Assembly: GCA_015999765.1 (NCBI GenBank)
Contig: JAECQR010000008.1
Location: forward strand, 1 to 64,000
Length of the DNA stretch: 64,000 nucleotides
Reading direction: 5' to 3'
Origin: Flavobacteriia bacterium
GTDB lineage: Bacteria > Bacteroidota > Bacteroidia > Flavobacteriales > Weeksellaceae
This document shows, in pieces, positions 8,790 to 16,780 of the stretch. How positions within the stretch are numbered: position 1 is the first letter of the stretch; each line of letters opens with the position of its first letter. Made by a program: the position numbers and the translations under genes. A model generated the notes under the pieces. That model saw only the letters and a list, made by a program, of their open reading frames with translations, did not search any database and was not told the DNA's origin.

Positions 8790-10304
8790 ATGAAGATGAC
8801 AGATACCCTGAAAAAATTTATTCCCTACGCTGTTGTTGGGGTAATCTCCGGAGCAACAACTTTCGGAGCTATCAATTATTTCAATGTGCAGAATGAGGAT
8901 TCGCAGTTCTCTTATTTCGCACCCAAAAACACTGATGCGAAGTATGCATCATTTAATATGACCGGAGTTGGAGATGACTTTGTAAAAGCATCAAAAATGA
9001 CTGTTCCGGCGGTAGTAAGTATTAAAAATTATTCAAACAGAACATCGCAACGAAGCGAACAGGATATGTTTGATCTGTTTTTCGGAAATCCCTTTGGAGG
9101 ACAACCAAAACAGCAGCAAGCTCCAAAAGACATGCCTTCTGGAATGGGTTCCGGAGTAATTATCTCACCAGACGGTTATATCATTTCCAACAACCATGTA
9201 ATTGCGGGGGCAACTAAACTGGAAGTGGTGCTTTCAAACAAAAAATCATACGTTGCAAATCTAATTGGTACTGATCCGACTACAGATATCGCACTTCTGA
9301 AAATCGAAGAAAAAGGCTTGCCTTACCTGAATTTTGCCAACTCTGATAATGTGGAAGTTGGGCAGTGGGTTCTTGCCGTAGGAAATCCGATGGGTCTGAA
9401 TTCTACCGTAACCGCGGGTATTGTTTCTGCGAAAGGTAGAAGTATTGATCTTTTAAGCCAGCAGTCCAGAACGCCAATAGAAAGTTTTATCCAAACTGAT
9501 GCAGCAATTAATCCCGGAAACTCCGGAGGCGCACTGGTAAATCCAAATGGTGAGCTGATTGGTATTAACTCCGCCATTTCATCAAAAACCGGATATTACG
9601 AAGGCTATGGTTTTGCAGTGCCTTCGAATCTTGCGAGAAAGGTAGTGGAAGATATTAAGCAATTCGGTTTGGTTCAAAGAGGATTTTTAGGAGTTGAAAC
9701 TCTGGATCTTTCTGACCAAAGACAGGTTGCCAATTACAATCAACAGAGAAAAACCAATCTCAAAGCTGGCGAAGGTGTTTATATCATCAATGTTTCTGAG
9801 AAAGGAGGTGCCGAAAGTGCAGGTCTTAGATCTGGAGATATCATTACAAAAGTTGACAACACCACAGTGTCTAGTTATTACGATCTATCGTTTGCAGTTG
9901 GAAGCCGCAGACCGGGAGATAAAGTAGCGGTTACCTATCTCAGAAACGGAAAATCGAACACCGTAAATGTTACGCTGCGTGACCAAAAAGGAGGAACATC
10001 CTTTAGAAGCAAAGCGGATTTAACAGTAACTGAAAAAATTGGATCAGATTTCGAACCTTTAAGCGAACGATTTAAAACAGATTACGGTTTAAACAGCGGA
10101 GTAATTGCCAAGAATGTAGCCGAAGGAAGCGAAATGGCAAAGATTGGTGTTGTAGATAATTATATCGTTATTGAAGTTAATGGTAAACCGGTAAATTCCC
10201 AGAAAGATGTTGAAAAGATACTGCAGGGATACAGTGGAAACGTACAGGTAAAATACGTTGATGAATACGGAAGAATTACAACAAGAGGTTTTAAAATGCC
10301 CTAG
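8790..10304 (+). CDS. Do-family periplasmic serine protease (DegP/HtrA)
   Basis: 504 aa. An N-terminal hydrophobic segment (residues 11-30) acts as signal or anchor. The trypsin-like domain has the catalytic triad His136 (ISNNHVI), Asp166 (TTDIALLK) and Ser245 (INPGNSGGALV). Two PDZ domains follow (about 285-395 and 410-500). It degrades or refolds misfolded envelope proteins in the periplasm. E. coli DegP is of similar length (474). The second PDZ domain is the more diverged. It has its own promoter and terminator. An alternative start two codons downstream is possible. Confidence 0.93.
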   Translation: MKMTDTLKKFIPYAVVGVISGATTFGAINYFNVQNEDSQFSYFAPKNTDAKYASFNMTGVGDDFVKASKMTVPAVVSIKNYSNRTSQRSEQDMFDLFFGNPFGGQPKQQQAPKDMPSGMGSGVIISPDGYIISNNHVIAGATKLEVVLSNKKSYVANLIGTDPTTDIALLKIEEKGLPYLNFANSDNVEVGQWVLAVGNPMGLNSTVTAGIVSAKGRSIDLLSQQSRTPIESFIQTDAAINPGNSGGALVNPNGELIGINSAISSKTGYYEGYGFAVPSNLARKVVEDIKQFGLVQRGFLGVETLDLSDQRQVANYNQQRKTNLKAGEGVYIINVSEKGGAESAGLRSGDIITKVDNTTVSSYYDLSFAVGSRRPGDKVAVTYLRNGKSNTVNVTLRDQKGGTSFRSKADLTVTEKIGSDFEPLSERFKTDYGLNSGVIAKNVAEGSEMAKIGVVDNYIVIEVNGKPVNSQKDVEKILQGYSGNVQVKYVDEYGRITTRGFKMP

Positions 10305-10320
10305 CTAAATATTAAAAATA

Positions 10321-10350
10321 AAAAACGCAACTTGATTAAGTTGCGTTTTT
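10321..10350. terminator. Bidirectional terminator between htrA-like gene and the opposing membrane-protein gene
   Basis: A perfect 13-bp stem (10321-10333 with 10338-10350) with a 4-nt loop, A-rich on the left and T-rich on the right, so it works both ways. The stop codon of the minus-strand gene (10336-10338) lies inside the hairpin. Confidence 0.9.
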
Positions 10351-10794
10351 TTTGTGCTGTAGTTTTTTTAATCTTTTCTTTTTCCGTTCATAAATCACTT
10401 CTGTAATTTTACCTCCAATCCATGAAAAAGGGAAGAAAGTCAAAAATATTAAAATCTTATAAAATGTAGGATGGTAAGGGAAAATAATAATATCGAGCAT
10501 TGCGATGAAAAGCAGAATAAACCCGATTAATATCGCGTAAGCCACTTTCGCATATTTTACGATGATTGCTGTAATTACTCCGCCAACAGTTGCAGCAATT
10601 CCCGACGAAATCAGTAGTGCAACATAAAAGTAGGGCTTGTTTTTCATCGCTTGCAGAAGTTGTTCCCAATGACCGAATGGAGCATACTCATCATAGGTAA
10701 TCCATGATGAATTCAGCCTTACCCCCAACGAGATTATGAGCGCTGCGACAGCGAGACCTACTAAAACCGCAATGGTATTCCGAATGAAATTCAT
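10336..10794 (-). CDS. Four-helix membrane protein of unknown function
   Basis: 152 aa with four hydrophobic segments, at about 5-25, 57-77, 84-104 and 112-130, then a strongly basic tail (YERKKKRLKKLQHKK). The second helix is glycine-rich (SSGIAATVGGVITAII). I do not recognise a named family. Its ATG is directly adjacent to the stop of ridA (10795-10797), so translation is probably coupled. It is the last gene of the lptD-ridA operon, and its stop lies inside the terminator hairpin. Confidence 0.7.
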   Translation of the reverse strand: MNFIRNTIAVLVGLAVAALIISLGVRLNSSWITYDEYAPFGHWEQLLQAMKNKPYFYVALLISSGIAATVGGVITAIIVKYAKVAYAILIGFILLFIAMLDIIIFPYHPTFYKILIFLTFFPFSWIGGKITEVIYERKKKRLKKLQHKKNAT

Positions 10795-11175
10795 TTAAAA
10801 ATGATGTGCAATCATTGAAATCTCAATATCAACATTTTTTGGAAGACACGAAACCTGTACAGTTTCTCTTGCTGGATAACTTTCAGCATCCAGATAAGAG
10901 GCATAGATATCATTCATTACCGCAAAATCATCCATATTTTTAAGGAAAATTGTAGCTTTTACTACATTTTTAAAAGTCATACCTGCTTCTGTTAAGATGG
11001 CTTCAAGATTTTTCATCACTTGATGAGTAGCCTTTTCGATGTCTTCTTCTAGTTTTCCTGTTTGCGGATTCAGTGGAATCTGTCCAGAGATGTATAAAAT
11101 TCCATTGGCAAAGTTAGCCTGTGAATAAGGGCCAATTGCGGCAGGAGCATCAGAAGTAGAAATTATTTTTTTCAT
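10795..11175 (-). CDS. ridA: RidA family reactive intermediate deaminase
   Basis: 126 aa, full family length. Conserved features are IGPYSQA near the N-terminus, YISGQIPLNP, KATIFLKNMDDF, and the catalytic Arg in ESYPARETVQVSCLP. RidA hydrolyses reactive enamine/imine intermediates released by PLP enzymes such as threonine dehydratase. It lies 47 bases downstream of lptD on the same strand. This pairing with lptD appears to be common in Flavobacteriia, from memory, with no obvious metabolic link. Confidence 0.95.
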   Translation of the reverse strand: MKKIISTSDAPAAIGPYSQANFANGILYISGQIPLNPQTGKLEEDIEKATHQVMKNLEAILTEAGMTFKNVVKATIFLKNMDDFAVMNDIYASYLDAESYPARETVQVSCLPKNVDIEISMIAHHF

Positions 11176-11222
11176 AATGATATTATTGGCAAATATAAAA
11201 CTAATGTTTAATTCTTTAAAAT

Positions 11223-13814
11223 TTAGAACGGTGCATTTGGTTGGGTAAAACTACGGTCCTTATATTTCAGGGCGTCCCGAAGGATATTCGCCTTGATTCC
11301 GATAAAGAAATCATATACTTTATACTGGCCATAAGGAATCCAGTTAAAATTAATGGTAAAACTGCGCTGATCGCGGGAGAAACCGAGCTGCGTATTCGCA
11401 ATTTCTTTTGAAATAACGTCGTAATACAGGTTTCCGGTAATGTTCCAAAACGGTGTAAGTTTTATACTTCCATCTAAGCCGACTGAAGCCATTTTATTCC
11501 CAAAACGCGTGAGACTTCTCGTATAACTGTACTGAGCATTAATGTTTAAAGTCCAGGGCTGGCTGAACCGCGCATAATTGTCATCATCAAAGTAATAATC
11601 CTCGTTGCGGATTTCTCCTTTTTTGTTGTACTTTTTAGAAAGGTCTTCTTTGTCTTTCTTCTGGAATATTTCGCTGCTCAAAGGGTAAGAAAGTTGCGCA
11701 TTGAAACCCTGAACACTAAAGCGCCCAAAGTTTTCGGTCCGGATTCCGGTGTCCTCACCAGGTGCGAAAATAATTTGGTAAGGTTCCAGATTTAATCCGG
11801 TATTGATATTAAGTTTTTCGAATACTGTGGTTTGTCCGCTGAAGCTGAAGATGGACCATTTATGCGTCGGCGCTGCGAAATTATAATTGGTATTGAAATT
11901 TAAACTTTCGAAGATCTTAATCTTTTTGATGCCTGTAGAATCTTTTTTCGACCTTACTTTCATCTCTAAATTATTATTCACCGAAAAACTCAGCGCTTGA
12001 ACCAGCCCCGAATTTGGTGAACCGATGATTCCGCGGTCGAAAATAGAGTAAGGAGTCATCTCTCCACGGTCATTAGTGTAATTTTTATAATAGCCAAAAC
12101 CTTGGGCTGAAAAATCCGGAGAGTAGCTGAAACCGATTTGCGGCGTCAACATGTGACGTATTGCCTGGATTGACGAATTTTTCTTGAAGTTCAGCATTCC
12201 GTAAAGCACAGTCTGCAAGCTTGCTCCGGTGGAAAATGAAGAATAGCCGGCAATCTTTTTATTCAGAATATCATCAACACGATTGGTGATTGGGTTGTAA
12301 CTTCTTGTGAGGGTTTTTGTCGTTAAAGCATTGTCGACATTAGCGGAAAGCGAGAAGGTAAAATACTTGGCAATCGTTGTATTGGTGCCCAAAGTAATAT
12401 TGTTTTTCAGGCCGGTCTGCATTTTATCCCACATGGTTTGGGTGAAAAGTTCGCCTTCGTTGGTCTGTACATAATTATTAAAATTGAGACCTGTATTTAC
12501 CGTAATGTTTTCAAGAAGACCCTGCCTTACGCCCGTTTTAGGTTTAAATAAATAAAACTGGTTAATAGCAACATTAAGCACCGGCAGTTTTAAATCTGCC
12601 AATCCTGTAGAAAAATTCTGGGAATAGGATGAGGTTCCGGTAATCGTTATAGGAAGCGTGAGAAACCTTTTAACCACACTTACACTCGAGTTTTGCTGCG
12701 CGTTAAGATTGTTCTGATTGAATGCGTAATTATTGTTTACCGTATTGTTATAAAATTTATTACTCACCACATCTACTGACGCTGAAAATGTGAGAAACGG
12801 ATTAGCTTTACTGTCCTGCTGATGGCGCCACGCAATCCTGTACGTGCGGCTTTTGGAATAATCTGATAAACCTTTTATTCCACGCACTGTGTTTCCCACA
12901 TCTGCCGAAAAATTCCCCGAGTAGCGGTAATTTTTCTTGTAATTCATTTCCGGCCGGAGATTCCAGCTTCCTTTAGTATAAATGTCGGCAAGAATTTTCA
13001 AATCAAAATGTTCCCCGATAGGTTGATAGTATCCCAGTGAATTCAGGAAAAACCCGACATCTTCTCTTTCGCCAAAACTTGGAATCAGAATTCCCGCGCT
13101 TCGTTTATCTGAAAAAGGAAGTATCGCAAAGGGCATGATGAGTGGGGTAGGTACCTGCTCTATGTACATCTGAATCGGTCCGGTAATGACCTGCGATTTG
13201 TCTTTCCCTTTAATAAGTTTAATGTTTGGCGCGAGCAGATAATAATCGGCAATCGTGTCTTTTTTCTTGATGAAATATTCGTCGGTTGTATATTTCCCGC
13301 GACGCATGAAGAAAACAGAATCGTTGTATTTCTTGGTCTTTTCGGCGATAATTACGCCTTCGCTTTCTTCAGTTCTTGCGTTGAAGGCAATTGCCTGGCG
13401 GGTTTTGATATTGTAAGTAAACTCGTCGTATTCGTATTTTTTACCGCCCTGTACCGCAACCGCCGGATTCTTTATTCTACCTAAAGAATCGAGTTCACCT
13501 CGTGCAAAAATCATCGATTTGTTCCAATCAATCGAAATATAATCGGCGTCAATCTGCATGTCCTGATATTTTACTTGCGCCTTTTTATTGAGGTAGGTCA
13601 TCTTTTTAGGGATATCATTGCGGATGTTGTCGGCCTTTGTTTCTACCACAGCTTCAAGTTGTTCCCTTGGAACAAGAATGGTGTCGGCCTTGCGAATAGT
13701 ATCATTAACTATCTTATTTTCAGGCAGAATTTGAGCGGTTGAATGTGCTAAAAAACTGTTAAAAATTAGGATAATTAGAATTTGTAATATATTTTTGAAG
13801 CCGGTTTTGACCAA
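11223..13814 (-). CDS. lptD: LPS assembly protein LptD (Bacteroidota type)
   Basis: 863 aa with a hydrophobic signal region (residues 7-27). The N-terminal part (about 60-210) carries the OstA/LptA-like beta-jellyroll (MQIDADYISIDWNKSMIFARG, GGKKYEYDEFTYN). The remainder is a very large beta-barrel with many alternating strands. LptD forms the outer-membrane portal that places lipopolysaccharide on the cell surface. The best start is TTG at 13814: a -7 box at 13840-13847 predicts a leader of about 20 nt, and no in-frame ATG lies between. It is divergent from the amidase gene and leads ridA and the small membrane gene. Confidence 0.9.
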   Translation of the reverse strand: MVKTGFKNILQILIILIFNSFLAHSTAQILPENKIVNDTIRKADTILVPREQLEAVVETKADNIRNDIPKKMTYLNKKAQVKYQDMQIDADYISIDWNKSMIFARGELDSLGRIKNPAVAVQGGKKYEYDEFTYNIKTRQAIAFNARTEESEGVIIAEKTKKYNDSVFFMRRGKYTTDEYFIKKKDTIADYYLLAPNIKLIKGKDKSQVITGPIQMYIEQVPTPLIMPFAILPFSDKRSAGILIPSFGEREDVGFFLNSLGYYQPIGEHFDLKILADIYTKGSWNLRPEMNYKKNYRYSGNFSADVGNTVRGIKGLSDYSKSRTYRIAWRHQQDSKANPFLTFSASVDVVSNKFYNNTVNNNYAFNQNNLNAQQNSSVSVVKRFLTLPITITGTSSYSQNFSTGLADLKLPVLNVAINQFYLFKPKTGVRQGLLENITVNTGLNFNNYVQTNEGELFTQTMWDKMQTGLKNNITLGTNTTIAKYFTFSLSANVDNALTTKTLTRSYNPITNRVDDILNKKIAGYSSFSTGASLQTVLYGMLNFKKNSSIQAIRHMLTPQIGFSYSPDFSAQGFGYYKNYTNDRGEMTPYSIFDRGIIGSPNSGLVQALSFSVNNNLEMKVRSKKDSTGIKKIKIFESLNFNTNYNFAAPTHKWSIFSFSGQTTVFEKLNINTGLNLEPYQIIFAPGEDTGIRTENFGRFSVQGFNAQLSYPLSSEIFQKKDKEDLSKKYNKKGEIRNEDYYFDDDNYARFSQPWTLNINAQYSYTRSLTRFGNKMASVGLDGSIKLTPFWNITGNLYYDVISKEIANTQLGFSRDQRSFTINFNWIPYGQYKVYDFFIGIKANILRDALKYKDRSFTQPNAPF

Positions 13815-13839
13815 AGCGATATTTTCTGTAATTTGTGGT

Positions 13840-13847
13840 CAAAATTA
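13840..13847 (-). promoter_or_regulatory. -7 box of the lptD operon
   Basis: Minus strand TAATTTTG, exact consensus, 25 bases before the TTG start. The whole lptD/amidase divergent gap is only 52 bases, so the two promoters must overlap. Confidence 0.5.
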
Positions 13848-13866
13848 GCATAATTTTTAAAATGTA

Positions 13867-15153
13867 ATGATGATTGACTATAGTTTTTCTTTTAAAAAAT
13901 ATTTTTTCTTCTTTTTCATCCTTTTTTTCTCAATCACAAGTGCTCAGAAAAAATTCACCGTAGTTTTAGATGCCGGGCATGGTGGATCTGATCATGGTGC
14001 AAACCGCAATTATAGTGAAACAGGTACTTTGCGGGAAAAAGACGTAACTCTTGCCATCGTTTTGAAATTGGGAAGAATGCTGGAAAAAAACAAAGACTTT
14101 AAAATTATTTATACCCGCAAAATCGACGAGTTTCCGTCGCTTACCGAGAGAACTACTCTGGCAAACAGGAGCAAGGCGGATCTTTTCGTATCGGTACACT
14201 GTAATGCGAGCACCAAGACTGCACCGTACGGAACCGAAACATTTGTGCAGGGACCAGATCAGAATAAAACAAACCTGGAGGTGGCAAAAGCAGAAAACGA
14301 TGTAATTTTTCTTGATGAAAGAGACAGGGAAATGTTTGCTTCTTATGATCCTAAATCTCCCGAATCCTTAATTGCGCTGAAAATTCAGCAAAGCAAGTAT
14401 TTGGAAAGCAGTCTGCTTTTCGGCAGTTTTGTAGAAGGGAATTTCGTAAAAAAGGACAAAAGATATTCGCGTGGTGTAAAGCAACAGAATTTACACGTTT
14501 TAAGGCTTAATGCCATGCCGTCTGTATTGATTGAGACTGGCTTCATCAGCAACTACGATGACGCCATGTATCTGGCTTCCGAAAAAGGACAAACAGAGAT
14601 TGCAGAAAGTATTTATGATGCAATTACCGATTATAAGAAAGCGATTGACAGAAATGCCACTGCAGCACCTAAGGCCGAGCCGGTTCCTGAGGAAAAACCT
14701 CTTAAAAACGATTTCAGAATCTTACTGATGTCTTCGCCTTCGAAGTACAATGCTGGTGATCCTGCGCTGAAAGGGCTTAATTATGTTCTTCCAATTAAGG
14801 AGAATGGGCTGTATAAATATTACTATGGCACAACAAACATGGCATCGGTGCGGGATAATAATCTGAAAACGGCTAGAGATGCAGGGTTTAAGAATGCAAC
14901 ATCCATCTCATTCATTCCTAACCAAAAGTTAGGAATAGGCTATTATACATTAGAAATTGCAGTAAGTCCACAAAAGTTGAGTTCTAACTCAGCGGTGCTC
15001 AATACGCTTAAAAATGTGAATCGCGTCAAAGAAAACGGAAGTTTTTATTATACCTACGGAAAATTTTCAAGTCTGGAAGAAGCAGTTAAAGAGCAGAAAG
15101 ACATCGAGTTGAAGGGTGTAAAAAATACAGTTATTCAAAAAGTATTGAAATAA
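13867..15153 (+). CDS. N-acetylmuramoyl-L-alanine amidase (Amidase_3)
   Basis: 428 aa with signal peptide (about 1-26, SITSAQ). The Amidase_3 zinc domain spans about 29-255: VLDAGHGGSDHGA with the first zinc His, a Glu in TLREKDVTLAIVLKL, SVHCNAS with the second His, and the catalytic Glu in LIETGFISN. A linker rich in Ala/Pro/Glu leads to a C-terminal region (about 280-428) with two repeats of a short SPOR-like pattern (NGLYKYYYGTT and NGSFYYTYGKF), probably for peptidoglycan binding. It cleaves the amide bond between MurNAc and the stem peptide during division or wall turnover. Divergent from lptD. Confidence 0.88.
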   Translation: MMIDYSFSFKKYFFFFFILFFSITSAQKKFTVVLDAGHGGSDHGANRNYSETGTLREKDVTLAIVLKLGRMLEKNKDFKIIYTRKIDEFPSLTERTTLANRSKADLFVSVHCNASTKTAPYGTETFVQGPDQNKTNLEVAKAENDVIFLDERDREMFASYDPKSPESLIALKIQQSKYLESSLLFGSFVEGNFVKKDKRYSRGVKQQNLHVLRLNAMPSVLIETGFISNYDDAMYLASEKGQTEIAESIYDAITDYKKAIDRNATAAPKAEPVPEEKPLKNDFRILLMSSPSKYNAGDPALKGLNYVLPIKENGLYKYYYGTTNMASVRDNNLKTARDAGFKNATSISFIPNQKLGIGYYTLEIAVSPQKLSSNSAVLNTLKNVNRVKENGSFYYTYGKFSSLEEAVKEQKDIELKGVKNTVIQKVLK

Positions 15154-15167
15154 CGTGCGCAGTAGTC

Positions 15168-15198
15168 TTGCAGGATTGAAAGTAAATTTATATTTTTG
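15168..15198 (+). promoter_or_regulatory. Promoter of the first tRNA-Glu
   Basis: TTG at 15168-15170, a 20-base spacer and TATTTTTG at 15191-15198. Both elements and spacing fit the Bacteroidota sigma-A consensus. The tRNA starts 16 bases after the box. Confidence 0.65.
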
Positions 15199-15214
15199 CA
15201 GTCCTCAAAACAAA

Positions 15215-15286
15215 GGCCTATTCGTCTAGTGGTAAGGACTCAAGATTTTCATTCTTGCAACAGGGGTTCGATTCCCCTATAGGCTA
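15215..15286 (+). tRNA. tRNA-Glu (anticodon TTC)
   Basis: A 72-nt cloverleaf. The acceptor stem 15215-15221 pairs with 15279-15285 (last pair G-U). The D arm contains TAGTGGTAAGGA. The anticodon arm CAAGA-TTTTCAT-TCTTG gives anticodon TTC, and the T arm is AGGGG-TTCGATT-CCCCT. CCA is not encoded. Confidence 0.95.
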
Positions 15287-15323
15287 CAAAAGATGAAAAT
15301 TTTTAAAAAAAAATTAAAAACTA

Positions 15324-15354
15324 TTTGGTGCGATAAAAATATTTTATATCTTTG
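15324..15354 (+). promoter_or_regulatory. Promoter of rpsT
   Basis: TTTG at 15324-15327, a 19-base spacer and TATCTTTG at 15347-15354: one of the best promoters in the window. The start near 15358 leaves an 18-nt leader before the ATG at 15376, and excludes the upstream in-frame TTG at 15352. Confidence 0.75.
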
Positions 15355-15375
15355 CACCCACATTTAGGAAACGAT

Positions 15376-15630
15376 ATGGCAAATCATAAATCAGCTCTGA
15401 AAAGAATCAGACAAAGCGAAAAGAAAAGATTAAGAAACAGATACTATCACAAGACTGCTAGAACAGCTTTGAAAGGTCTGAGAAATGAAGAAGATAAAAA
15501 AGTTGCAGCAGAACAGTTGCCGTTAGTGATCTCTTTGTTGGATAAATTGGTGAAGAAAAACATCATCCACAAAAACAAAGCTGCTAACTTGAAAAGTAAA
15601 TTAACTAAGCACGTTAATAAATTAGCGTAA
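15376..15630 (+). CDS. rpsT: 30S ribosomal protein S20
   Basis: 84 aa, standard S20 length, very basic. It begins MANHKSALKRIRQSEKKRLRN, and LLDKLVKKNIIHKNKAANLKSKL in the C-terminal half matches the family. S20 binds 16S rRNA early in small-subunit assembly. The start is fixed by the promoter box overlapping any longer frame. The gene sits between two tRNA-Glu genes, and no terminator separates it from the second, so the second tRNA is probably processed from the rpsT transcript. Confidence 0.97.
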   Translation: MANHKSALKRIRQSEKKRLRNRYYHKTARTALKGLRNEEDKKVAAEQLPLVISLLDKLVKKNIIHKNKAANLKSKLTKHVNKLA

Positions 15631-15647
15631 CCTTATAAAAGACGCAC

Positions 15648-15719
15648 GGCCCGTTCGTCTATCGGTTAGGACCTCAGGTTTTCATCCTGGTAAGAGGGGT
15701 TCGACTCCCCTACGGGCTA
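15648..15719 (+). tRNA. tRNA-Glu (anticodon TTC), second copy
   Basis: 72 nt. The acceptor 15648-15654 pairs with 15712-15718. The anticodon loop TTTTCAT gives TTC. The T arm is AGGGG-TTCGACT-CCCCT. It has the same anticodon as the copy at 15215 but differs in the acceptor, D and anticodon stems, so it is not a recent duplicate. It starts 17 bases after the rpsT stop and has no box of its own that I can see. Confidence 0.95.
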
Positions 15720-15722
15720 CTT

Positions 15723-15755
15723 AACTTCCGAAATTAATTTTTCGGAAGTTTTTTT
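15723..15755 (+). terminator. Rho-independent terminator of the rpsT-tRNA-Glu unit
   Basis: An 11-bp stem (15723-15733 with 15740-15750), a 6-nt loop and a seven-T tract. Confidence 0.9.
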
Positions 15756-15760
15756 ATGTT

Positions 15761-15768
15761 TATATTTG
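15761..15768 (+). promoter_or_regulatory. -7 box of aroQ
   Basis: TATATTTG, exact consensus, 15 bases before the ATG at 15784. It overlaps the start of a longer frame (15766), which it rules out. Confidence 0.55.
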
Positions 15769-15783
15769 ATAAGTTTTTATTTT

Positions 15784-16194
15784 ATGAAGATACTTATACT
15801 TAACGGTCCAAATCTTAACCTTCTCGGAACCCGGGAACCTGAAATTTACGGAAATGTTTCTATGGAAGATTATATGAAAGATCTTCAGACTAAATTTCCC
15901 CAGCATGAAATACATTATTCTCAGTCTAATGTAGAGGGCGAAATAATTAATGTGATTCAATATGACGATTTCGATGCTTTGATTGTGAATCCGGGAGCCT
16001 TCACCCATTATTCTTACGCAATTGCAGATTGCCTTAAAAATATTTCAAAACCTAAAGTAGAAGTTCATATCAGCAATATTTACAAAAGGGAAGAATTCCG
16101 GCAAAAGTCGGTTACTGCATCGCATACGGATGGTGTCCTCAGTGGTTTCGGGCTGAAAGGATATGAGTTGGCTATTATTAGTCTGGGAAGTTAA
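15784..16194 (+). CDS. aroQ: Type II 3-dehydroquinate dehydratase
   Basis: 136 aa. The family start ILNGPNLNLLGTREPEIYG includes the catalytic Tyr (YG) and Arg. INPGAFTHYSYAIADC (here VNPGAFTHYS) and VEVHISNIYKREEFR, with the conserved His, follow in order. It dehydrates 3-dehydroquinate in the shikimate pathway and acts as a dodecamer in the cytosol. It is related by pathway to aroA at 47.6 kb but not linked to it. Single gene with its own promoter. Confidence 0.96.
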   Translation: MKILILNGPNLNLLGTREPEIYGNVSMEDYMKDLQTKFPQHEIHYSQSNVEGEIINVIQYDDFDALIVNPGAFTHYSYAIADCLKNISKPKVEVHISNIYKREEFRQKSVTASHTDGVLSGFGLKGYELAIISLGS

Positions 16195-16295
16195 ATCCTA
16201 ATAATACATCGCATAAAATTAAAGTTTTGAGCGCCTGCATTATTTTATATTTGTAAGAAGGAATGATTCTTGCAAATCCAAAAGCATAAACTATT

Positions 16296-16778
16296 ATGAA
16301 AAAAATGCTTCACCTACTAACTTTTGCTGTACTTGCTTCCTGCGCTAAAGAAAAGGAAACTGTAAAAGTGCAGAACGCTACCGAAAATGTGACTAAGTCT
16401 GTGGACAGTTCACGAACTTCTACCATGCAAAATGCTGAATACGCGCCAGCATTTAAAATTATTCCTCTAGATATTGCACCGGAAAAAGGTCGTTCTGTTT
16501 TTACGCAGGATGGCAAAACGCTGTTTTATTTTGACCAAAACTCCAATAAGGGTGTGATAAGGATTGACGGAACGGATCACCTACTCGACCGTTTTGATTT
16601 CAATGAAAACAATTACTCGATCTATGGCAATGGAGTAGTAATAGAGGCCACTAATGGCGATTTTAAGGAAATGGTGAGCGACTGTCTACATGGTAGCTTC
16701 CCAGACGTCAAGATTTCCGTAAACGGTAAAGTTCTTAATCTTGCAAATATAAGTCTCCAGGATTGCCCCGCGTACTGA
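16296..16778 (+). CDS. Small lipoprotein of unknown function
   Basis: 160 aa with a lipoprotein signal (lipobox LASC, Cys16). After a Ser/Thr-rich linker the domain at about 50-160 has several short beta-strands (SVFTQDGKTLFYFD, GVIRIDGTDHLLDRF, GVVIEA) and two Cys (MVSDCLHG and SLQDCPAY) that could form a disulfide. No family recognised. A -7 box TATATTTG lies at 16246-16253, and the gene meets the KefC-like gene tail to tail with two bases between the stops and no terminator. Confidence 0.65.
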   Translation: MKKMLHLLTFAVLASCAKEKETVKVQNATENVTKSVDSSRTSTMQNAEYAPAFKIIPLDIAPEKGRSVFTQDGKTLFYFDQNSNKGVIRIDGTDHLLDRFDFNENNYSIYGNGVVIEATNGDFKEMVSDCLHGSFPDVKISVNGKVLNLANISLQDCPAY

Positions 16779-16780
16779 TT

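Noticed and set aside
15352-15375. Upstream TTG start for rpsT
   Set aside because: It overlaps the -7 box at 15347-15354, and S20 starts at MANHKSA.
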